A stretch of 64,000 nucleotides of DNA from assembly GCF_963924675.1 (NCBI RefSeq), contig NC_089220.1, forward strand, positions 165,329,270 to 165,393,269. The letters are read 5' to 3'. Under the pieces are notes generated by a model. It worked only from the letters and a program-made list of their open reading frames with translations. It made no database searches and was not told where the DNA came from. The stretch's first letter is position 1, and each line of letters opens with the position of its first letter. This document shows positions 11,546 through 24,280 of this stretch, in pieces. This DNA is from Phocoena phocoena (lineage: Eukaryota > Chordata > Mammalia > Artiodactyla > Phocoenidae). The position numbers were made by a program, and so were the translations under genes.

Positions 11546-13947
11546 CAAACATTTTCAAATAGAAAAAATTTCCTTCTTTTTTCTTCATCTTGTGGCTCAA
11601 AATTGTCCATCATAACTACGTGTGATTCTCAAGGGCTGGAAGCTATAAAAAGAGTGACCTTCTCCATCTTCACCTCCGTTGGGCAGGTACGGAAGTCAAA
11701 ACGGGTCATTGTTATTTTCCAGAAGGAGGACGTGAGCAAGGCAAGTTGTGACTCTAAAGCAACAGAAAAATGATGGAGGTTGCAGGTTGACACAGGAGCT
11801 TGGAAGGACCCTGGGGAGACCCAGACAGCCAGGCCCCCAGGATGTCTGAGACCTCCTGTACCTGGAACATCCTGGTCCCCTAATTCAGCCCAAAGCTGGT
11901 TCTTTCCCTGTTCCCCCACCACACCATATGGTCCACAAAAACACCATATCCCAATGTCTCTGGAGCTCCCCAGTCCTACAAAAAGCATCCTTCCCACCCC
12001 TCCTCCCTTCCCTTCTCCCTGACCCCCCTCCACACCCTCCCACCTGGAAGCTGGCAGCCCTCTTCTCTGTCAAATCCATTAATAGACAGATGAAGGCCTT
12101 CCCAGAACAGTTCCAGAGCCTCTGGAGTTAGAAGCCTCCCAGCACCAGGGCCGGCAGCCCGCCTTCTCTTTGCACAGAGGTGAACTATTCTGAGGCTCTC
12201 AGCGCCCCCTAGCGGGCCCTTCCTTTTACCAAATCCCACAGACACAGCAACCTCTTTATCCACAGGGGAGGATGCCTTTCGTTAGGAGCAAGAAGGTTAA
12301 AAAATAATGATTCTATTCTAATAATACAACAAAACCCTAGAAACCTTCTCTGCTCCCTCACTCTCCAAATTATTCTTCTAAGAAGGTAGACAGAGGAGAA
12401 AGAAAGTTGTTAAGCCAAGAGACACCTCACTCTACAACAATGTTCAATTTGTCTAGAAGTCCTAGTAAGATTCCCTAACACAGAAACAGAGTAAAACAGA
12501 CTATGGAGTAAACAGGGATGCAGAGATGGGACCGGAAAAAATAAAGGCAGGAGAGATGTGGATTCAGCAACAGCTGAGGCTTGACCCAGCTCTGATACTT
12601 TGAGCTGCTGGTTTATATCCGAATTGTAAGTTCAAGTGTCTGTAAGTTCAATACCAATGAATGGAAGTTCAAGAGCATTAAGAATGCCCTTTGGGGAGAC
12701 TCACAAGCAGGACGTCAGTGTCTGCTTTTCTGCAGTTGCCCTACCCAGGCAGTAAAGCTATGAACCCCAGATTAGGAGAGAAAATTTCTCTGAGTATAAC
12801 ACCCTGTCTCTGAAAAGCCACACTTTTCCAGGCTACAGCTGCCTCAGGAGGCCCCGAAGGAGTCCCAGCCAAAGAGTCTGACCCCCTCCACTGTCAGAGA
12901 CCCCACCCTCTTTAAATGGAAGATTGTTCCAATGGAAAACCTCTTCTGTACATTCAGCTCAGGATGAGAGCAGATTGCTTTCACTTGTAACTTTCAAGGT
13001 CAGGCTGTTATAACCTAGAACTCTGGGAAACAGCGTCATGAAATCGTAAGAGCTGTGTTTAGCCAAAGTGGTATGTTCTTATATCAATCATTCACGCAAC
13101 CCTGTACAAATGCAATTTTAACAGATGTTAGTACATACATGAGCTGGGAGAGCATCTCCATTAATAACTGTCTGCTTGTTCTGGGAGACTGAGGAGACCT
13201 TTTCTCAGCTACAGGCTCAAGTTCGGGGTAGGCTGGGAATAGTATCTCCATTTAGACATTCTTAAAGTAACATTAGTAGAGGCTTGAAAGTCCCTGACAA
13301 ATGGCAGGACATAAATATGTGACCAGTGTGACGGTTTTTTAACCCGTTCATGCAGGGAGTAATTACTCCTTGGTCTTATTTGATGCATGCTAATTGCTAC
13401 CTTTTTCAAATTGATTTGATTTGAGGTCCCTGGTCTCTTAGTGACAATAGGGAAATTAAGAGGAAAGGTGACATTTCCTGAGAAAGAACAGCAATTCCCA
13501 CATGAAGAGGCTGCCATTGGGGCCAGGTGGTGGCAGCTGTGCCCCCAGCACAGGGAGAGACCAAGGGCAGGTGGGCAGGGGCTGAATATCCTGGAGCCAA
13601 CCTTTTCCTTGGCAATTGCCCGCCTCACTAATAAAAGAAAGCTCATGAAGGGGGAAAGACTCTTTTCTGGTCAGGCTGGGTATAAACACTCTTCTGACTC
13701 TTCCTCAAGTGAAGGCCCAGGAAGATCTGTAAAGTAGCTGATGCCAGCACTTATCTTTTTGATGCAAAGTTCTTGTCATAATGTTATAGGAACCACTGTA
13801 AAATTTTAGCATGGACATATGTTTAAAGCGAGAGCCAGGGAGACTGTGTCAGAAAAATATAGAAAGGACAGAGATTGGTTGATTCAAGAGCTAAACTACT
13901 TCTATCTGCAGTATCGAGTTTACTGCAGTTCAAGAAATAATTTGTGG
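11546..13947. other. Intergenic, mostly unique, with one CTCF-like site
   Basis: A moderately GC-rich block. Apart from the CTCF-like motif at 12202-12215, no feature could be supported. Open frames on both strands around 11.6-12.3 kb overlap each other and match no family. Confidence 0.45.
12202..12215 (-). promoter_or_regulatory. CTCF-like binding motif
   Basis: The minus strand reads CCGCTAGGGGGCGC. It matches the core CTCF consensus CCASYAGRKGGCRS at every position except the third. It lies in an otherwise unremarkable intergenic block about 22.7 kb upstream of MSRB2. Motif presence is seen directly; occupancy is inferred. Confidence 0.5.
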
Positions 13948-14290
13948 GACTTCCCTGGTGGCAGAGCAGTTAAGAATCCACCTGCCAATGCAAAGGACAC
14001 GGGTTCAAGCCCTGGTCCAGGAAGATCCCACGTGCTGCAGAGCAACTAAGCCCATGCGCCACAACTACTGAGCCTGCACTCTAGAGCCCGTGAGCCACAA
14101 CTACTGAGCTCGTGTGCCACAACTACTGAAGCCCGCGCGCCTAGAGCCCATGCTCCGTAACAGGAGAAGCCACCACGATGAGAAGCCCGCACTCAGCAAC
14201 GAAGAGTAGCCCCTGCTCGCCGCAACTAGAGAAAGCCCATGCGCATCAACGAAGACCGAACGCAGCCATAAATAAATAAATAAATAATTT
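13948..14290 (+). mobile_element. CHR-type SINE, long form
   Basis: GGGACTTCCCTGGTGGCAGAGC head, long CACAACTACTGAGCC body, (AATA)n tail. AAATAATTTG before and AATAATTTGC after the element mark the target duplication. Confidence 0.9.
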
Positions 14291-14336
14291 GCAAGAAAAA
14301 AATATATTATTAAATTTAAAAAAAAAAAGAAAGAGG

Positions 14337-14567
14337 GACTTCCCTGGTGGCACAGTGGTTAAGACTCTGCGTTCCCAATGCTGGGAGCCTGGGTTCAATC
14401 CCTGGTCCGGGAACTAGACCCCACATGCGTGCTGCAACTAAGAGTTCGCATGCCATAACTAAGGAGCTGGCGAGCTGCAACTAAGGAGGCCATGTGCCGC
14501 AACTAAGGAGCTGGCAAGCCACAACTAAGACCTGATGCAACCAAATAAATAAATATTTTTTTTAAAA
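14337..14567 (+). mobile_element. tRNA-derived SINE, diverged short form
   Basis: GGGACTTCCCTGGTGGCACAG head with a body of repeated AACTAAGGAGCTGG and an AAATAAATAAATA tail. The flanks AAAAAGAAAGAG and AAAAAGAAAGAAG are its duplication. It sits 46 bp after the preceding SINE in the same orientation. Confidence 0.88.
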
Positions 14568-14599
14568 AAAGAAAGAAGTAATTTGCCAGACAAGATCTG

Positions 14600-15418
14600 G
14601 TTGTTTGTCACCTGTCAGAATGGCTATCATCAAAAAGAACAGAAATAACACATGTTGGTGAGGAGGTGGAGAAAAGGGAACCCTCGCACACTGTTAGTGG
14701 GAATGTAAATTGGTGCAACTACTGTGGAAAACAGTATGGAGGTTTCTTAAAAACCTAAGACTAGAACTATGATATGACTCAGCAATTCCACTTCTGAAAA
14801 AAACAAAAACACTATTTCAAAAAGATACATGCACCCCAGTGTTGTAACAGCATTATTTACAGTAGCCAAGGTATGGAAGCAACCTAAGTGTCCATCAACA
14901 GAACACATGAATGGATAAAAAAAGATGTGATAGATAGATAGATAGATACACACAATAGAATACTACTCAGTCATAAAAAAAAATGAAATGTTGCCATTTG
15001 CAGCAACATGGATGGACGTGGAGGGCATTATGCTAAGTGAAATAAGTCGGACAGAGAAAGACAAATACTGTATGGTATCACTTATATGTGGAATCTAAAA
15101 AATACAACAAAGTAGTGAATATAACAAAAAAGAAGCAGACTCACAGATATAAAGAACAAACTAGTGGTCACCAGTGGGGAGGGGGGAGGGGAGAGGGGGG
15201 AGGGGCAATATAGGGGTAGGGGATTAGGAGGCACAAACTATTATGTATAAAATAAGCTACAAATAAAATAAGGATATATTGTACAACACAGGGAATATAG
15301 CCATATTTTATAATGACTATAAATGGAGTATAACCTCTAAAAATTGCGAACCACTATATAGTACACCTGTAACTTACAAAATACTGTACAGCAACCATAC
15401 TTCAATTAAAAAAAAAAG
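14600..15418 (+). mobile_element. L1 LINE, 3' end (end of ORF2 and 3' UTR)
   Basis: TCAGAATGGCTATCATCAAA, ATGTTGGTGAGGAGGTGGAG, CAACCTAAGTGTCCATCAAC and GGATGGACGTGGAG are the hallmark end of L1 ORF2. A G-rich 3' UTR tract (15176-15206), CTTCAATT and an A tail follow. The copy is 5'-truncated, carries a short GATA microsatellite at about 14932-14948, and has no intact ORF. Confidence 0.88.
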
Positions 15419-15420
15419 AT

Positions 15421-17263
15421 TTTGTTCTTTATCGCTGATGTGCCCTTGGTCATGCTTGGGGAATTAGCTGTGGGATGTGCCCACATTTAGGCATCTTTCC
15501 AGAATACTGGCTACAAACCACTTTAAAAGAAAAGTAATCCTTTATGTTCCATTCATTAACTACTACTACTTTGCATTGGCCAAACCTGGACATACTCCAG
15601 TGCACGAAGGGAAAGTGAGTTCACTGCTCTCATAGCAGGATTCGATTACAAGCACTTGTTCTCACTCTAGACTCAGAGCAGTGGTCTCAAACTTCAGTGG
15701 CATCAGAATCACCTGTGATCTGGCGATTACTGGGCCTCACTCTCAAAGTTCCTCATTCAGTAGTTTTTGGGTAAAACGTGAGCATCTGCATTTGCAACAG
15801 ACTCCAGGTTGTACTGATTCTGCTGGTCTGGGGCCACCCTTTGGAAACCACTGACCTAGAACCAGAAGAAATCTCCCACTTAGGCTAGGCTGACTCTCTC
15901 CGAATATATGGAAACACAGCAGATGCTACTCACTTCTGAAAAGTTAACTACCATTTTGACTTATAAATGAAGGAGACAGGCAGTTTTGAGAATTTCTAAA
16001 TTAAAGTCTTTTCGTTAATAACCCATGGGGATTTCAATTTTAATCTTCTTCATGCCCTGGAAAGATTGTCATTAGAAACAAGGAAAACACTACATTCAGA
16101 AATGGGTCACAGCTGCCACCACACTGAGGGCATCTGAGCCAAATAAAGGTACACAACTACTTTTTCCCCTATTCTTCACATCAAATATATCCGAAGAATA
16201 CTGATATATTCTATAGCAGTAGAATCTCTAAGATGTCTAGGACTAAGAAGGAAAAGTAAAGAGTTAAGATCTAAATGCAACAATTCAAGAGCAAGGAAAG
16301 AGATTCAGAAGCACCCAACAGCTTTATCATTTTTTAAACTGCCCATTTTAGCACAGGATTTTTAAATTGGAAAAGAGATAGCAAATTCTACCTATAACTG
16401 CATCACAATGACTCTTCATTCACTCCTTGGCCCTCAGCTTTGCAGATTTGTAGGTTGATGATGCAAATGGGCTATTGTTTAATTATATGCATAACTAATG
16501 AGTAACTATATGCTCAGGGTGCAGCTTTAGCTGAGTCCTTTGTATCAGGAAGATGCGTTCAACCATGAACTCTGCAGTCAGGGTTCTGAAGGTTTGGCAA
16601 CCTCAGCAAAGAGCTTAGCCCCAATCCATGTTCATTCATTGATAATTTCCATTGGCATAGTTAATGATGGTGACAATATACCAAAGACCACCTCTATAAC
16701 TGCCTAGATGGGACTCGGTGATTGGATTGTTTTAAAAAAATGACAGAATGAACACATCCAAATTCAGCTGGAGGCGTAAGTTCCAGTGTGTTAAAAATTC
16801 TGTCAAACTATTCAATACTTCACAGTGAAACGTTATATTGTTTCACATATTTAATTACATCGTTGCTATATTCACATGGTGAGACTGGGTTTTTAGGGAG
16901 GAATGGCCATGTTTGCCTTGAGTTTCAAGACTGTATGTCATGGGCTAGTGAGATTATGAAGTCTGGGGTCCTGCTCTTCAGAACTGAGAGGAGGAAGAGG
17001 AAAGAAGAAACCGTAAGAGCATGGCGCTCCGAGCTGGGCGTTTTCACAGGTGCAGGCAGGAACTGGGAGCAGAAGATGGAAGGGCATGGAAATCCACAGA
17101 TGAAACAACTCTGGGTGTTCCTTCCCCACGTAAGGTGGTTATTTGGAAAGGCCAGACTTACACCTCTTCCCAGCAGGAATTTTCTCAGTATTGAAGGGAA
17201 CAATGCTTCCTGTCTGAACCCAAGGAACATGAGCCCATCTCTAGGCACCCCCAGCAGTTTATA
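15421..17263. other. Intergenic with one MER5-like element
   Basis: Mostly unique non-coding sequence apart from the element at 15684-15852. The open frame at 16788-17276 matches nothing known and has no supporting context. Confidence 0.4.
15684..15852 (+). mobile_element. MER5A-like hAT DNA transposon
   Basis: It starts CAGTGGTCTCAAACTTC, contains CAGAATCACCTG and ATCTGCATTTGCAACAGACTCC, and ends TTTGGAAACCACTG. The terminal inverted repeats and length fit the non-autonomous Charlie-type MER5 family. Confidence 0.7.
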
Positions 17264-17415
17264 TAGCACTCAATAAAAAGCAGTTGTTATAATGAAACTT
17301 TTGCCAGGAACTGATGCTCCAGTGCTTTGCAACATAGCTGAATACAGCTGGATATTCATCCAAGTTCAATAGATGGGGTAGATGTTATTTTCCAGGACTC
17401 AGAATGATGGCGCTG
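17264..17415 (+). repeat. Copy A of an unassigned ~150-bp diverged repeat pair
   Basis: It shares an ordered series of blocks with 19974-20122: AGCACT-AATAA, GCAGTTGTTAT, CAGGAACTGATG, ATACAGCTGGATATT-ATCCAAGT, CAGATGGG/TAGATGGG and ACTCAGAA. It could be a local duplication or two copies of an old repeat I do not recognise. Confidence 0.7.
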
Positions 17416-17760
17416 GGGCTTCCCTGGTGGCGCAGTGGTTAAGAATCCGCCTGCCAATGCAGGCGACACGGGTTCAAGCCCTGGTCCGGGAAGATCCCAC
17501 ATGCCACGGAGCAACTAAACCTGTGTGCCACAACTACTGAGCCTGTGCTCTAGAGCCTGTGAGCCACAACTGCTGAGCCCATGTGCCACAACTACTGAGC
17601 CCGCACTCTAGAACCTGTGCTCCACAACAAGAGAAGCCACCACAATGAGAAGCCTGCGCACCGCAACGAAGAGTAGCCCCCGCTCGCCACAACTAGAGAA
17701 AGCCTGTGCACAGCAACGAAGACCCAATGCAGCCAAAAATAAATTAATCAAAAAAAAAAA
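17416..17760 (+). mobile_element. CHR-type SINE, long form
   Basis: Full-length. The target duplication is AGAATGATGGCGCTG (17401-17415) and AGAACGATGGCTCTG (17761-17775). It inserted at the end of the older repeat copy A, so it postdates that segment. Confidence 0.93.
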
Positions 17761-18189
17761 AGAACGATGGCTCTGCCTCCAGAAACCTAAAGCTGTCAAA
17801 TGCCACAAATTTGCTTTTTGTTGTTGTTGATATATTTATATCCTACCTTGTTCCACAAATAATTTGAAGAGGCATATGCATGCCACCTTAAAATACGAAA
17901 GTGTGAATAAAAAAGGTGAGGAATAATATAGATAGAATGGAAAGACATGATCAGAAGGCCTCATGCAATCTCCAAAATTGAAGACTAGGCCAGAAATTGG
18001 GCTCTGAGCTTTTCAGCAGCCAAAATAATTACAATAATAATAGAAATGCAAAATTCATATTGTCTATCAAAAGGAAACATAACAATTCATCCGAAGAAAG
18101 GCTTTTTCCCAATTCTTGGGTTGAAAGTACATTCCTATGGGAGAGGGCCTGGTCATGGTGCATTAACCTCACCCTTCCAGTCAAGCCCA

Positions 18190-18355
18190 TCAGGGAAAGG
18201 ACACTGGAACTGATGTCAGAAAACCTGCGTCTGAGTGGCTGTTCCAGTTGATCTTGGGTTAGTCACTTGCCTCTTATAAAGCAGCAAAACATACTCCACA
18301 GCTGGCATGAGAATTAAGATCTTGAGATAAACAAAAATCACAAAGTGCTGTTCAA
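18190..18355 (+). mobile_element. Probable MIR fragment
   Basis: AACCTGCGTCTGAGTGG, then TTGGGTTAGTCACTTGCCTC, then GCATGAGAATTAAGATC follow the MIR consensus order with strong divergence. Confidence 0.5.
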
Positions 18356-19973
18356 GAAGAAAACATTTTAAAATCATGTTTTCTTTATTACTCTTTTAGT
18401 TTCCCTTGCCATACGGTCAAGCATACCCCACACACATCCTCCTGGGTCTCTGAGGTCCACAGGTGCATCTCTGGATTCAAAACCAGCCTACATCCTGGAG
18501 AGCTGATTTACTTCGGGGGCTTGCTCTCCATAATCAGTAACTGTGAACAGTCCCTGATTTATTACAGCCCTTCTCAAGTTCAATCTCTTGACCAGCAAGT
18601 CAGAGATTAATCTGAAAAAACTGTTCTGTGTTCATTTGTCACAATTTCTACTTTTTGCCCAGCTCACTCCATCGTCCTTTCTCACCATTCGTTCTTCACG
18701 GTGAAGAACTAACACACATCCCAGGAAGCCTCTGCACTTACATAAAATCTAAGGCAGAACATTGGCAATGACTACAATTTTATTTTGTATATTCATTTCT
18801 TTAAAAGTCATTACCCTTTGTTCCTAAAGTCACAAAAGAGATGACATCAATTGCTTAATTTGAAAGGTTCAATATAATGAAAGATTGTCTTTAATCCCAA
18901 ATTCTCAAATACCAAAGATAAAATACAAACTATAGAAAAAGTGTTACAAAGCCAAGATGAAAATTTTACCAAATGACCATTAAAACAGAGGCTCAGACTT
19001 GTAACTAGTATGCTAACATTATGGGAATTTGTCTATTTTTACTTTGGTATTGATGGTGGTGACTGGACCTCTTAAGATGATAAAATCTCTTTACTCAAAG
19101 CAAAGGAACTCATACAAAAGGAGAATGGTTATCCATTTCTTGTTATGTAATTTTTTAACAGTTCTGCTTCCTCTTTCTCATGACATATGGGGACAGGTCC
19201 TCCAGGTGAGAGAGATTCAATGGCTCAAATTTGTAAGATGCATGAGTGCATTTTATCTATGAGGTCACCAGGGGGAAAACTGCTGTTTCAAGGCACTAAT
19301 CACAGGTGAATGAATAAAAGTGGTACTTTCTTCATACTTAAAGAGATAAGATGTCTTCTAATTAAGGAATTTATTTCATTTATGACAATATCCATCCCAG
19401 AGTCCAGTAATTTCCCTGTATTTTATTTTTTAAGACAAGGGATGAAATAAGAAGTATATTAATACTTTATCCAAAAAAAATGTTGGTAACTCATAAATTA
19501 ATTTTCTAGATAGAGTAACCTTGCTTCTTTAAAATCCCAAACTTAGGAAAAAATCTGCCACCTTGGATGGCAATCTTTCTAAAATGAATTATATATGTAA
19601 ATGATTTACTAAGGAATTTCAATTCTTTGAGAATGTAAAGGCAGCATTTTCCCCTCAGTCCCGACTTTCAGTGGTGCTATGTCAAATGAGTTTTTCCATT
19701 CTCCTAATGATGTCTTAGGCAGAATCTATAATTTCTGGTTACTATCAGTTATTAGAACCTAGCTAAATTCAAAGCTCCCTCTGTACCTGACACAGGCTAG
19801 GTCTGGGGGCCAAGAGCCAGGAGTGGGGTCTGGGCCATGGTTTGCTTATTCATTCTTTCTCCCACCCTAGCATGTTGATTTGGTAGATGATGGAGGGGGA
19901 TGCTGGGTCCAGCTGCTCTCCGGTGGGAAGGTAGAGGAAGGACAAAGGAAGTACCATTGAAACACTGTGCTCA

Positions 19974-20122
19974 CAGCACTTAATAAGCAGCAGTTGTTAT
20001 GATAATAAAATGTTTTTCAGGAACTGATGTTTGAATGTATACAGCTGGATATTTATCCAAGTGCTAGTGAACAGATGGGTTTGACATGCTGTTTTATAGA
20101 ACTCAGAACGGCGGCCCTCTGG
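19974..20122 (+). repeat. Copy B of the unassigned ~150-bp repeat pair
   Basis: Related to 17264-17415 with the same block order and orientation. It carries several small indels and substitutions, so the two copies separated long ago. It has no SINE insertion at its end, unlike copy A. Confidence 0.7.
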
Positions 20123-21164
20123 CTTGCCTTTGGTTTGGTCTAATAGTTGGTGACTTAGACTGATGGGGTAGACTCCTCATAGGTGGCTTCTCCCCTTTAG
20201 TTGGGTGGTGTTCAGCTCCATCTCAGCCCCCTCTGTCACTGAAGACCACTCAGAGCAATAGTCTAAGCTCCCTCTCTGCCTCTCTAGTAGTCCACACGTC
20301 CAACCCTTTCTCAGGATGGACCACACCATCATTTGACTTGGGGGTCTCCTGGGAAGCCCCACAGCTCTTACCCTTTCTCTGGGTTCCATACTCCTTCATG
20401 TGGAGCCATGGGTATGACTAGGATACTTTTCCCTTCTCTCAGGGGGCAGAGAGAGTTTGGTTGGGGTGGAGCTGTATCCTACTTCTTCCAGGCCACTACC
20501 ACGGTTCAAGACTTGCTGGTACAGAGTACTCCACTGGGCACTCCTGACCAAAAACTGACGACAGCTCCCTTGTGCTTGTATGCCCCCAATTCCAGAGAAT
20601 TCACATCAAGTACTCTTAAGCATTCTCTCACCACCCTCTGCTCTAACTTGTTAAGCCTCCAGCCAGGGGATCAGAAGCAAGTCTCTTGCAAGTACTGCAA
20701 TTTCTTTAAGTAATTATCCTGGGGAAAAGGAGAGAATTAAGTTAAAGAAAAGATAAAGGAGTCAGAGTTTGCTTAAGTCCTCTTCTGGAATACATTTGAC
20801 TGGATCAAGAAGTGGGATAGAACTACAGTCCTCAGGGAAAGAACTAGAATGTTGTTTCACTTCTCTTAGAAAGAGTAACTCCTAAAAAGTTCACTATACA
20901 GAAGAAAAAGAGACACTTGTGATCTTCAGATTTCCACTATTTATCATAAGGTATGTGCTGTGGTTTTCTCTTTCATTGTCTCTTAGCCCTAGAGAAAAGT
21001 TCTTTATGCATCATGTCGTATGACACAGGAAAATATTGCCTAATGGCCCAAAGAGAACCTTCAACTACCTTGACTTGTCAGGCATTAGTATGTCAGGATT
21101 GATGGAGTGTTCCTCATGGGGAAATTAATGAATATGCATTCGTGACTAAAGCTGTTCATTAGTG

Positions 21165-21166
<2 letters not shown>

Positions 21167-21210
<44 letters not shown>
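21167..21210 (+). repeat. (CT)22 microsatellite
   Basis: Forty-four bases of uninterrupted CT dinucleotides, followed directly by GTGTGGTGGTGGTGG. Confidence 0.95.
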
Positions 21211-21215
<5 letters not shown>

Positions 21216-21896
21216 GTGGTGGTGGTTTAAAAACTCTGACTTATACATTTTGGTCAATGACTCAAGTCAAGTTAGAAAGCTAAATAACAGAACTTTCCAT
21301 TGAAGAGATGGCCCAACAAACCAAAGTTAATGCAAGCATTTTATATCAACTACTAAATATATATACCTCTCTCAGTATAGGGTGGCACCCCAAAAATGTT
21401 GCTGACATTATTAGTCCACATGGATACTCTTGTCTTATACTTTCTTAAAGAAAAAGGCTTTTTACTCTTGTATGTATGTACTAGGAAAATTTTACTTCCA
21501 TGAGTAAATATCCATAACTTTGGTGGATTAAAGTATTAACCAATGTATTGCCTTTTGGAGATTAATTAAATACTAGTATGCGGATATTATTTGCTGGCAA
21601 TCTCATTAACCTCAGATATCCCATCTGAAAGCTTAATGTTCTTTGTTTATATGTAATGTGACACATCTGCAGAATACAGGTAGAAATTCAGATGTGATCA
21701 TATCTCAGGTTTTATTCTTTATCGTAACAATAGAATTCTGTAGAATTCTGCTGAAGCCAAACTTTGGCTGCAAAGGACTTCTGACCACCTAATCAGAAGA
21801 TATGATTTCCAACACATATTAACCTAGATGTAAATTTGTACAGTAAACTAGAAATCTAATGCCAGCAAAAGGATTTTTCGTGCAGCAGGTCCAACC

Positions 21897-21990
21897 AATG
21901 GTTTTTCTTTTTTATCGAAGTACAGGTGATTTACAATATTATAATAGTTTCAGGTGTACAACATAGTAATTCAATATTTTTACAACTAGT
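21897..21990 (-). mobile_element. L1 3' end fragment
   Basis: TTTTTTATCGAAGTACAGGTG with TTTACAATATTATAATAG and TTCAGGTGTACAACATAGT is the complement of a cetartiodactyl L1 3' end with its A tail. Confidence 0.7.
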
Positions 21991-22429
21991 GGGGTTTGAT
22001 GAGGGTTTTCCTTCATGCCTGTAATGCTCATTACTCCTTCAACTTGACTTCTTCAAGACCTGTTTCAAGTCTCACCTCTTTTACGAAATGGAAATTAGAA
22101 ATTCAAAATTGGAAGCTGTAATAATCATGGTTATGATAAAACTTTATCCACAACTAAACAGTAATCTTAAAATAATGCAGGGCAGAGGGCAGAGCTAAGG
22201 CTGGAAACTGGAGTGAAGCTGAATTTAAGGCACTTCCCGTTGAGTGGAAACTGAAATATACTATTAAATGGGTGTAAATCTTCACAACCTTCTGGTTTGC
22301 AAGGCAGGTGAAAGCATACAGGGTTAGTGTTGTTTGCAAAATCCTAAATCAGAATCAGTCCCACACTCTCACACAGTTAACAAGAATAGATACTTGACTG
22401 CTATTATATCCAATCCCCCTTGTGGAAGC

Positions 22430-22690
22430 AGTATGAGAGCACAATGGTTAAGAAGAGCACAGGAAGTAGAGCCAGGCATTCAGACCATCAAATTCCCACA
22501 CCCCTCCCCACCCCCCCACTGGCTATAGAGCCTGCAGCACATCACTTCTATCTGTGAACTTCAATTTCTTCATCTATGAAAGAGGGGCAGGAATGATATC
22601 CATCTCCTACAGAAGTCAGTTAACGACTAATGCCTCATCCTTGGGGAAGTTAAACGAGATAGCATGTACAGGGACGGGTAGAGTGCTTGG
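22430..22690 (+). mobile_element. MIR SINE
   Basis: GAGAGCACAATGGTTAAGA, TTCATCTATGAAAGAGGGG, GATATCCATCTCCT, AAACGAGATAGCATGTACA and AGTGCTTGG follow the MIR order. It includes a C-rich interruption near 22500-22520. Confidence 0.7.
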
Positions 22691-23400
22691 TTCTGTGTCT
22701 GTTTGCTGTGCTACTCTTGCTTTGAATGTTTTCCTTCCAGCTTCCAAATTCTCTCTCCATACCTACTTCAATCTCACTGCTATAAAACTATCCCTGACTT
22801 TCCCAGCTTCTCCACAAGGATGTTTCCATTCATGTGGGTTGGTTGACTGCCCAGTTTGGTTAGAGGCATCATGAAGACAGAAATACTATCAAGTCCTTTA
22901 TTTTATGACTTTTCACAAGCACTTACTAAAGACTTGTTGACTTAAGTCCTTAAACAAGGTAGCAGTTATAGTATTGAGCGTCTACACACGATGCCTCTTA
23001 AATCATAACGTGAACACATAAAGTTCTAGAAAATTATAAATACTAAGGAATCAAGAAGTAAATGATTTTTATTCAAGGGAAGATTATTTATTTACAAAGG
23101 CATAAAAATAGATGACACCCTGTGTGGATAATTATGAGATTTGTGTGAACTTGGCTTTCAGAGAAATGGCGTGTGATGTTCTGCTTTTTAATTTGCAATT
23201 CAGTTATCCGAAAGCCCAGACAGATCTGGGTAAGCAGAGAGAAGCAAGATAAAATGTAGTGAAAATAGCCTGCAATGGCCTGCTTATTCAGCTGTGAAGA
23301 TATGCAGTAAAATGGATACTTTAAATAAAATGTATGCATTCATTATAACAAAAATGAGTATGTTCAATTAAAACATGGGCCTTTAAAACACTACACCAAG
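22691..23400. other. Intergenic, nothing recognised
   Basis: Unique-looking AT-rich sequence with no supportable gene or repeat. Confidence 0.4.
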
Positions 23401-24015
23401 AATTAAGAAGGTTAAAAAGCATCAAGATAGTCAAGACAAAATAGATATGATCATCTGAGTCATTTCTATTTCATCATGGCTGTCTACAGAGTTCTCCAGT
23501 GAATAGAACTTATTGAAAATCAGATCTACCTCTGATAAGACAAGGGAACCAGAATAGGTCAATCTTTCATTTGCACAGTGAAACATAAAAGAGTCTACAC
23601 TATAAGTCAGAAAACACAATCTGTCAGTCTGCTTTTGATCCCACAGAAGAGGAAAGAAGGAGACTGAGGCAGAAAAAAACATTAGAAGACATAATGGCTG
23701 AAAAATGTGGAAAACTTTCAACCCAATGGTTCAAGAATCTCAACAAACATCAAGTAGAATAAACATAGCGATAACTACATCTAGGCACATCACTGTGAAA
23801 TGCTGAACGCCAAACCTTAACATCAGCTGGTCGGGATGGCAGGAGGATTACATTAGAGGTAGGAGAATAACAATTACCGCTCACTTCTCATAAGACCCAA
23901 TGAAGCCAGAGTAAACAGGATGACATTTTTACTGTGCTGGTGTTTAGTGAGGGGGGCTGGAGGGACGGTCAACCTAAAATTCTATAACTAGCAGAAATAT
24001 CTTTCAAAAATGAAG

Positions 24016-24280
24016 GGGGGGAGGGATAAATTAGGAGTCTGGGATTAGCAGATACAATTACTATATATAAAATATTTAGATAAACAACAAGGTCCTCCTG
24101 TATAGCACAGGGAACTATATTCAATATCTTGTAATAAACTATAATGGAAAAGAATATGAAAATATATATACGTATAACCAGATCACTTTGCTTTACACTA
24201 GAAACTAACACAACATTGTAAATTATACTTCAACTTTTTTAAATTCTTAAAAAAAAAAGAAATCTAATTCTTCAAAAAAA
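24016..24280 (+). mobile_element. Younger L1 3' end inserted in an older L1
   Basis: GGTCCTCCTGTATAGCACAGG, AACTATATTCAATATCTTGT, CAACATTGTAAATTATACTTCAAC and an A tail form the short 3' end of a cetartiodactyl L1. AAAAATGAAGG flanks both sides, which supports insertion at that site. Confidence 0.75.

Larger units (their letters stand above)
17776..21166. other. Intergenic, mostly unique
   Basis: It contains a probable MIR at about 18190-18355 (GGACACTGGAACTGATGTCAG... GGGTTAGTCACTTGCC) and repeat copy B at 19974-20122. Otherwise nothing supportable was seen. Confidence 0.4.
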
